Positions 59,737 to 64,000 of a stretch of DNA of 64,000 nt are shown here, piece by piece. Under the pieces are notes generated by a model that saw nothing but the letters and a program-made list of their open reading frames with translations, was not told the DNA's origin and made no database searches. The DNA is taken from the NCBI RefSeq assembly GCF_900110705.1, contig NZ_FOEJ01000004.1, positions 248,001-312,000 of the forward strand, in the 5' to 3' direction. Every line of letters starts with the position of its first letter. The stretch's first letter is position 1. The position numbers and the translations under genes are program-made. Origin of the DNA: Loktanella sp. DSM 29012. Its GTDB lineage: Bacteria; Pseudomonadota; Alphaproteobacteria; Rhodobacterales; Rhodobacteraceae.

Positions 59737-60603
59737 TTAAGAGGTGGCGGGGCCGGTGGCGATGGGCAGGTCGGGATACATGCCCCATTCGGACCATGAC
59801 CCGTCATAGAGCGCGTGGTCGGTCTTGCCGATGCGTTCCAGCGCAAGGTTGATGATGGCGGCGGTCACACCCGACCCGCAGGTCGTGATCACGGGTTTCG
59901 TCAGATCCGCACCGGCGTCGGCAAAGGCCTGTTGCAGGGCGGGGGCGTCCTTCATCGTGCCATCGGCGTTCAGCAACGCGGTGTAAGGAAGGTTGCGCGA
60001 TCCGGGGATATGGCCGCTGCGCAGACCTGCGCGCGGTTCCGGCACCTCGCCGTTGAAACGGGCGGGGGCGCGGGCATCCAGCGTGGTGTGGTCACCGAGT
60101 TTCGCGGCACGGGCAACCTGGGTCACGTCCTTGATCATCTGGTTCTGGCGGCTGACCGTCATGTGGCGGTCGCGGATCACGGGCGGCATATCTTCGGTCG
60201 CACCTCCGGCGGCGATCCATGCGGGCAGGCCACCGTCCAGAACGGCCACGTCGCGTTTGCCCATCAGCCGGAACATCCACCAGACGCGGGCGGCGGAAAA
60301 CAGCCCCGTGCTGTCATAGACCACGACCTGGTGGCCGTCGCCCACACCCATCGCGCGCAGGCGCGACATGAATTTTTCGACCTCTGGTACCATGTGGGGC
60401 AGTTCGGACCGGCTGTCCGAAATATCGTCGATGTCGAAAAACCGCGCACCCGGGATGTGGCTGGCTGCGTATTCCGCACGCGCGTCGCGGCCCGAATCCG
60501 GCATGTGCCAGCTGGCGTCGAGAATACGCATGTCGGGGTCGCGCAGATGCGCCTTGAGCCAGTCAGCACTGACGAGCGTGCGCGGATCGTCCGGGGTCGC
60601 CAT
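59737..60603 (-). CDS. sseA: 3-mercaptopyruvate sulfurtransferase
   Basis: A 288-residue double-rhodanese protein that moves sulfur from 3-mercaptopyruvate to thiol acceptors or cyanide. The active-site loop CGSGVTA near residue 242 is the mercaptopyruvate-specific signature (rhodaneses proper have CRxGxR/T-like loops). The N-terminal, inactive rhodanese domain begins LVSADWLKAHLRDPDMRILDASW. It is followed after ten bases by the aminotransferase gene, which can generate mercaptopyruvate-like keto acids from cysteine; that connection is inference. Confidence 0.94.
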   Translation of the reverse strand: MATPDDPRTLVSADWLKAHLRDPDMRILDASWHMPDSGRDARAEYAASHIPGARFFDIDDISDSRSELPHMVPEVEKFMSRLRAMGVGDGHQVVVYDSTGLFSAARVWWMFRLMGKRDVAVLDGGLPAWIAAGGATEDMPPVIRDRHMTVSRQNQMIKDVTQVARAAKLGDHTTLDARAPARFNGEVPEPRAGLRSGHIPGSRNLPYTALLNADGTMKDAPALQQAFADAGADLTKPVITTCGSGVTAAIINLALERIGKTDHALYDGSWSEWGMYPDLPIATGPATS

Positions 60604-60688
60604 GGCGCTCTCCTGTAGGGGCGAGGGTCGCGGCGAGTGCTAAACCACGGGGGGCGTCAAGGCAAGCGGGACCGGGACGACATCGGCA

Positions 60689-60713
60689 GGGGGCACCGCG
60701 CCGCAGTGCCCCC
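60689..60713 (-). terminator. Hairpin downstream of carboxyspermidine dehydrogenase gene
   Basis: GGGGGCAC (60689-60696) pairs with GTGCCCCC (60706-60713) across a 9-base loop, just past the minus-strand stop at 60722. There is no clear U-run. Confidence 0.6.
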
Positions 60714-60721
60714 CGGCCATT

Positions 60722-61963
60722 TCAGTTGGCGTTCCAGGCGCGGTCGCCGTCTGCGTCGCGCACCCGTGTCGGCAGGCCGATGGTGTCCAGCAGGGTGAAC
60801 AGCGGTTTCGGGTCCAGCTCTTCGACGTTCATCATGGTGCCCCTGTCGTAGGTGCCATCCGCGATCAGCATGGCAAAGGCCACGGGCGGCACGCCAGCCG
60901 TGTACGAAATGCCCTGGCTGCCGACCTCGTTATAGGCGTCCTTGTGGTCAGCCACGTTGTAGACGAACACCTCGACCTCCTCGCCGTCCTTGGTCCCCTT
61001 GACCAGATCGCCGATGCAGGTCTTGCCGGTATAGTCAGGTGCCAGGCTGGACGGATCGGGCAGCACTGCCTTGACCACCTTGAGCGGGACGACCTCCAGC
61101 CCTTCGGCGGTGGTGACGGGCTGTTCGGACAACAGCCCGAGGTTTTGCAGCACCGTAAAGACATTGATGTAGTGATCGCCAAAGCCCATCCAGAACCGCA
61201 CGTCGGCATCGGGATAGTTGGCGGACAGCGAATGCACCTCGTCATGGCCGGACAGATAGGCCTTTTGCTTGCCCACGACGGGCAGGTCCCATTCGCGCCC
61301 GACCTCGAACATCTTGTTCGTCCGCCATGCGCCGTCCTGCCAGCTGTAGACCGTGCCGGTGAATTCGCGAAAGTTGATTTCGGGATCGAAGTTGGTCGAA
61401 AAATAACGTCCGTGGTTGCCGGCATTGATGTCGACGATATCGATGGACGTCACCTTGTCCATGTAGGCATCGGCGGCATGGCGGGCAAAGGCATTGACCA
61501 TGCCCGGATCGAAACCCGCGCCCAGAATGGCGGTCACCCCTGCGGCGGCACAGGCGTCGCGGCGTTTCCATTCATAGTTGGCGTACCACGGCGGGGTCTC
61601 GCAGATCTTGGTCGGATCTTCGTGAATGGCCGTGTCGATATATGCGGCACCGGTCTGGATGCAGGCCTCGAGCACGGTCATGTTCACAAAGGGCGAGCCG
61701 ACGTTGATCACGATCTGCGCACCGGTCGCATTGATCAGGGCTGCGACCGCGTCGCTGTCCATCGCGTCGATGGCATGGGACTGAAAAACGCCGTCCTGTT
61801 TCATCGCGCCTTTGTCGTGGACGCTGGCAATGATGGCGTCACATTTCGCGATGGTGCGGCTGGCCAGATGGAGGTCACCCAGAACGTCGTTGTTTTGCGC
61901 GCATTTATGCGCGACGACCTGTGCGACGCCGCCAGCACCGATGATCAGAACATTGCGTTTCAT
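60722..61963 (-). CDS. Carboxynorspermidine/carboxyspermidine dehydrogenase
   Basis: A 413-residue saccharopine-dehydrogenase-like enzyme. It condenses aspartate semialdehyde with putrescine (or diaminopropane) and reduces the product to carboxyspermidine (or carboxynorspermidine). The Rossmann motif VLIIGAGGVAQVVAHK opens the protein, and the substrate-domain segments AAYIDTAIHEDP near 110 and GAGFDPGMVNAFARHAAD near 148 are typical. It is followed on the same strand by no other gene; the decarboxylase gene lies 27 bases upstream, so the pair forms one polyamine unit. The aspartate semialdehyde would come from asd at 7-8 kb. Confidence 0.93.
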   Translation of the reverse strand: MKRNVLIIGAGGVAQVVAHKCAQNNDVLGDLHLASRTIAKCDAIIASVHDKGAMKQDGVFQSHAIDAMDSDAVAALINATGAQIVINVGSPFVNMTVLEACIQTGAAYIDTAIHEDPTKICETPPWYANYEWKRRDACAAAGVTAILGAGFDPGMVNAFARHAADAYMDKVTSIDIVDINAGNHGRYFSTNFDPEINFREFTGTVYSWQDGAWRTNKMFEVGREWDLPVVGKQKAYLSGHDEVHSLSANYPDADVRFWMGFGDHYINVFTVLQNLGLLSEQPVTTAEGLEVVPLKVVKAVLPDPSSLAPDYTGKTCIGDLVKGTKDGEEVEVFVYNVADHKDAYNEVGSQGISYTAGVPPVAFAMLIADGTYDRGTMMNVEELDPKPLFTLLDTIGLPTRVRDADGDRAWNAN

Positions 61964-61990
61964 TTATCCAAAAAACCCCTTTGTCATGAA

Positions 61991-63121
61991 TTACGAAAGT
62001 GCGGCTGCGAAATCGTCGTAGTCGAAATCGCGCACCAACCGGGTGCTGCCATCAAGTTCACGGATCGCGATGCTGGGCATCTTGACGCCGTTGAACCAGT
62101 TTTTCTTGACCATTGTGTAGCCTGCCGTGTCCTGAAACGAAAGCCGGTCACCCGCCTTGAGCGGGGCATCGAACCGGAATTCACCGAAAATATCCCCGGC
62201 CAGACAGGATTTGCCGCAGACCATCCAGGCGTGATCGCCGGTGTTGGGCGCGATTTTGGCAGGTTCGCGGTAGATCAGCAGATCCAGCAGATGGGCTTCG
62301 ATGGAACTGTCGACGATGGCCAGGTTTTTGCCGTTGTGCATCGTGTCCAGCACCGTCACCTCGAGCGTGGCGGCACCGCTGATCGCGGCCTCGCCGGGTT
62401 CGAGGTAGATCTGCACGCCATAGCGTTCGGCAAAGCCCTTGAGCCGGGCGGCAAAGCGGTCCAGCGGGTAATCCGCACCCGTGAAATGGATGCCGCCGCC
62501 CAGGCTGATCCAGTCCATCTTGTGAATGACCTTGCCGAACCGATCCTCGATCAGGGTCAGCATCTCGTCAAAGCGGTCAAAACTGTCGTTTTCGCAGTTG
62601 TTGTGGAACATCAGCCCGGTGATCTGGTCAGCGATCGCGTCAATTTCGTCGGGGTCGTGTTCGCCCAACCGGCTGAAGGGACGGGCGGGATCGGCCAGGT
62701 CGAATTCCGAGGTCGAGACACCGGGATTGACTCGCAGACCACGGATGTGACCGGCAGACTGGGCCGCAAATTTCGTCAGCTGACCGATGGAGTTGAAAAT
62801 GATCTTGTCTGAATGGGCCAGGACCTCGACGATTTCGTGGTCGGCGTAGGCCACGGAATAGGCGTGCGTTTCGCCCGGAAACTTCTCACGGCCGAGACGC
62901 ACCTCATAGAGCGAGGACGACGTGGAACCGTCCATGTAGTCTGACATGAAATCGAACACCGACCATGTGGCAAAGCATTTCAGCGCCAACAGGCATTTCG
63001 CCCCGGATTCCGCACGCAGCCATGCGATTTTTTCCATGTTGGGCAACAGGCGGGATTTGTCGATCAGGTAATAGGGAGTTTGCACGGCAGAGGCTTTCTG
63101 TTGGATTGCACCGTGGTGCAT
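61991..63121 (-). CDS. nspC: Carboxynorspermidine/carboxyspermidine decarboxylase
   Basis: A 376-residue PLP decarboxylase of the alanine-racemase fold. It removes CO2 from carboxyspermidine to give spermidine. The PLP lysine is in ALKCFATWSVF near residue 49, the MDWISLGGGIHFTG loop is near 228, and CGKSCLAGDIFGEF near 303 carries the substrate-binding Cys-Asp region. The ATG at 63121 gives 12 extra residues before TPYYLID; a GTG at 63085 matches the usual family start more closely. Neither has a clear ribosome site. It is the first gene of the pair. Confidence 0.93.
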   Translation of the reverse strand: MHHGAIQQKASAVQTPYYLIDKSRLLPNMEKIAWLRAESGAKCLLALKCFATWSVFDFMSDYMDGSTSSSLYEVRLGREKFPGETHAYSVAYADHEIVEVLAHSDKIIFNSIGQLTKFAAQSAGHIRGLRVNPGVSTSEFDLADPARPFSRLGEHDPDEIDAIADQITGLMFHNNCENDSFDRFDEMLTLIEDRFGKVIHKMDWISLGGGIHFTGADYPLDRFAARLKGFAERYGVQIYLEPGEAAISGAATLEVTVLDTMHNGKNLAIVDSSIEAHLLDLLIYREPAKIAPNTGDHAWMVCGKSCLAGDIFGEFRFDAPLKAGDRLSFQDTAGYTMVKKNWFNGVKMPSIAIRELDGSTRLVRDFDYDDFAAALS

Positions 63122-63222
63122 CGAAAGGATCGCGGCGTGGTGCCGGTTTTGAACGATATCGCGAGCGGCTGTCGCATAACTGGCGCGGCCAGTGCAATCG
63201 GCAATACTGGCGCGAGGCTACG

Positions 63223-63696
63223 TCAGGTGTCGTGACGCAGTAATCGCTGTTTTTGCCTTGCCCAGTCACGTTTCGCGTCGGTCTGACGCTTGTCGTGGTT
63301 TTTCTTGCCCTTGGCCGTGGCGATTTTCAGTTTCACCAGCCCGCGGTCGTTGAAATACATCACCAGCGGCACGAGGGTCATGCCTTCACGCTTGGTCGCG
63401 TTCCACAGGCGCGCCAATTCGCGGCGGCTGACCAGCAGTTTGCGTTTGCGCCGGGCCTCGTGGCCAAACATCGCCTGTTCATAGGGGGCGATATAGCCGT
63501 TGGTCAGCCACAGCTCGCCGTCGTCAACCGAGGCATAGCTGTCGGCGATGCTGGATTGGCCGATGCGCAGGGATTTCACCTCTGACCCGTGCAGGATGAT
63601 CCCGACCTCCAGGTCCTCCTGGATTTCGTAATCATAGCGTGCACGCCGGTTTTCGGCGATCACCTTGTAATTCTTGTTGTCCGGTTTCTTGGCCAT
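63223..63696 (-). CDS. smpB: SsrA-binding protein SmpB
   Basis: A 157-residue RNA-binding protein that partners tmRNA to rescue stalled ribosomes. The N-terminal oligonucleotide-binding fold is clear: [15 protein letters not shown] near 11, [15 protein letters not shown] near 32, and the [18 protein letters not shown] helix near 80. The C-terminal tail rich in Lys and Arg ([17 protein letters not shown]) is the part that enters the ribosome. I chose the ATG at 63696; the frame upstream to 63954 is antisense to the next gene. The ssrA RNA gene is not in the window. Confidence 0.96.
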   Translation of the reverse strand: MAKKPDNKNYKVIAENRRARYDYEIQEDLEVGIILHGSEVKSLRIGQSSIADSYASVDDGELWLTNGYIAPYEQAMFGHEARRKRKLLVSRRELARLWNATKREGMTLVPLVMYFNDRGLVKLKIATAKGKKNHDKRQTDAKRDWARQKQRLLRHDT

Positions 63697-63779
63697 GCAC
63701 AGCAGATAGGCGACAGTGCGGGGCAGGGCAAGGCTGGCCCGGGCGGACTTGATGCGCCAGACTGGTCGCGACAGGGGGT

Positions 63780-64000
63780 ATGATGCAGGTAGAGCGACTG
63801 GAAAATGCCCGCGCGCGGGCGTTGTTTCTGGACCGGCACGAGCTGGGCGCCGCAGGCCTGGGCAGTGCCATGGCCGCGATCGATGCGCTGGGGTTCGTGC
63901 AATTGGACAGTGTGAACACATTCGCGCGGGCGCACGATATGATCCTGTGGTCACGGCATCGGTCCTATCGTCCGCCCGTCCTGAACCGTCTGCTGGCGCG
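63780..64000 (+). CDS. YcaQ-like winged-helix DNA glycosylase family, truncated by window edge
   Basis: The first 73 residues of a gene that runs off the right edge. The sequence starts [20 protein letters not shown] and contains [29 protein letters not shown], which matches the opening of the YcaQ/AlkX winged-helix family, known to unhook DNA interstrand crosslinks in E. coli. Either of two consecutive ATGs could start it. It is divergent from smpB with 83 bases between them. The catalytic part lies outside the window. Confidence 0.75.
   Translation, partial: MMQVERLENARARALFLDRHELGAAGLGSAMAAIDALGFVQLDSVNTFARAHDMILWSRHRSYRPPVLNRLLA

Noticed and set aside
62184-62204. GGCCGGGGATATTTTCGG on the minus strand, resembling the family A tail
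   Set aside because: It lies within nspC and encodes its conserved AGDIFGEF motif; no hairpins precede it.
60944-62812. 622-codon open frame antisense to both carboxyspermidine genes
   Set aside because: It crosses two real genes and their spacer with no family motif; long antisense frames are common at this GC content.

Overview
The window is about 64 kb of GC-rich, densely packed chromosomal DNA from an alphaproteobacterium, most likely a roseobacter-type member of the Rhodobacteraceae. That placement is inferred from lineage-typical genes: DUF2794, a TIGR02302-like giant protein, a 44-residue aa3-oxidase subunit IV, malyl-CoA lyase, a DmdC-like acyl-CoA dehydrogenase, a catalytically empty dihydroorotase beside pyrB, and the carboxyspermidine pathway. 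I count 66 complete or broken protein genes and one gene cut by the right edge. I see no tRNA, rRNA, CRISPR array, insertion sequence, prophage or defence island. No gene-free stretch exceeds 300 bases; the longest is 21003-21250.

Layout. 1-5.1 kb: glutathione-dependent formaldehyde dehydrogenase, two tandem I78-type lipoproteins, DUF2794, an NlpC/P60-M17 peptidase pair. 5.2-9 kb: carbonic anhydrase, a membrane diguanylate cyclase, asd, an acetyltransferase. 9-14.3 kb: molybdenum cofactor cluster (a two-domain MoeA fusion, mobB, mobA, fdhD) and azlCD. 14.3-19 kb: lipoprotein, oxidase subunit IV, MBL hydrolase, acyl-CoA dehydrogenase, Sua5/TsaC. 19-27.3 kb: envelope block (porin, DJ-1-like protein, Tat-exported PhoX, beta-barrel protein, OmpA) and ubiA. 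27.3-31.2 kb: rsmE, GNAT, gshA. 31.2-35 kb: plsY, pseudo-pyrC, two small unknowns, pyrB. 35-44.7 kb: a cysteine-poor uracil-DNA glycosylase, moaB, an RND pump, a DsbD-N-like protein, YqgE, a CPA2 antiporter. 44.8-51.3 kb: TlpA-like thioredoxin, argH, an LptM-like lipoprotein, DUF2834, lysA, TIGR02302. 51.4-57 kb: zinc-ribbon protein, the overlapping ftsE-ftsX-plsC-PPOX-unknown chain, accA. 57-64 kb: mcl1, a frameshifted chorismate mutase, aromatic aminotransferase, sseA, carboxyspermidine dehydrogenase and decarboxylase, smpB, and a truncated YcaQ-like gene.

Most genes are housekeeping. The Mo-cofactor, ftsEX-plsC and plsY-pyrC units are chained by 4-8 base stop/start overlaps, which suggests translational coupling. 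The sseA-aminotransferase-chorismate mutase genes form an aromatic amino acid neighbourhood.

The most unusual features are not whole genes. Two families of short hairpin repeats sit between genes. Family A has five copies ending in a CCCGGGATATTT-like tail. Family B has three copies whose stems differ in sequence but stay complementary, followed by a conserved CGCCCCGCCCGCCGTCCC-like tail. All eight copies face the same way on the + strand although the neighbouring genes point both ways. Other points of interest are a one-base lesion in chorismate mutase, the empty dihydroorotase active site, a family 4-like uracil glycosylase missing its cluster cysteines, and a 58-residue basic microprotein between pyrB and pyrC. 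I did not find a convincing new multi-gene system.
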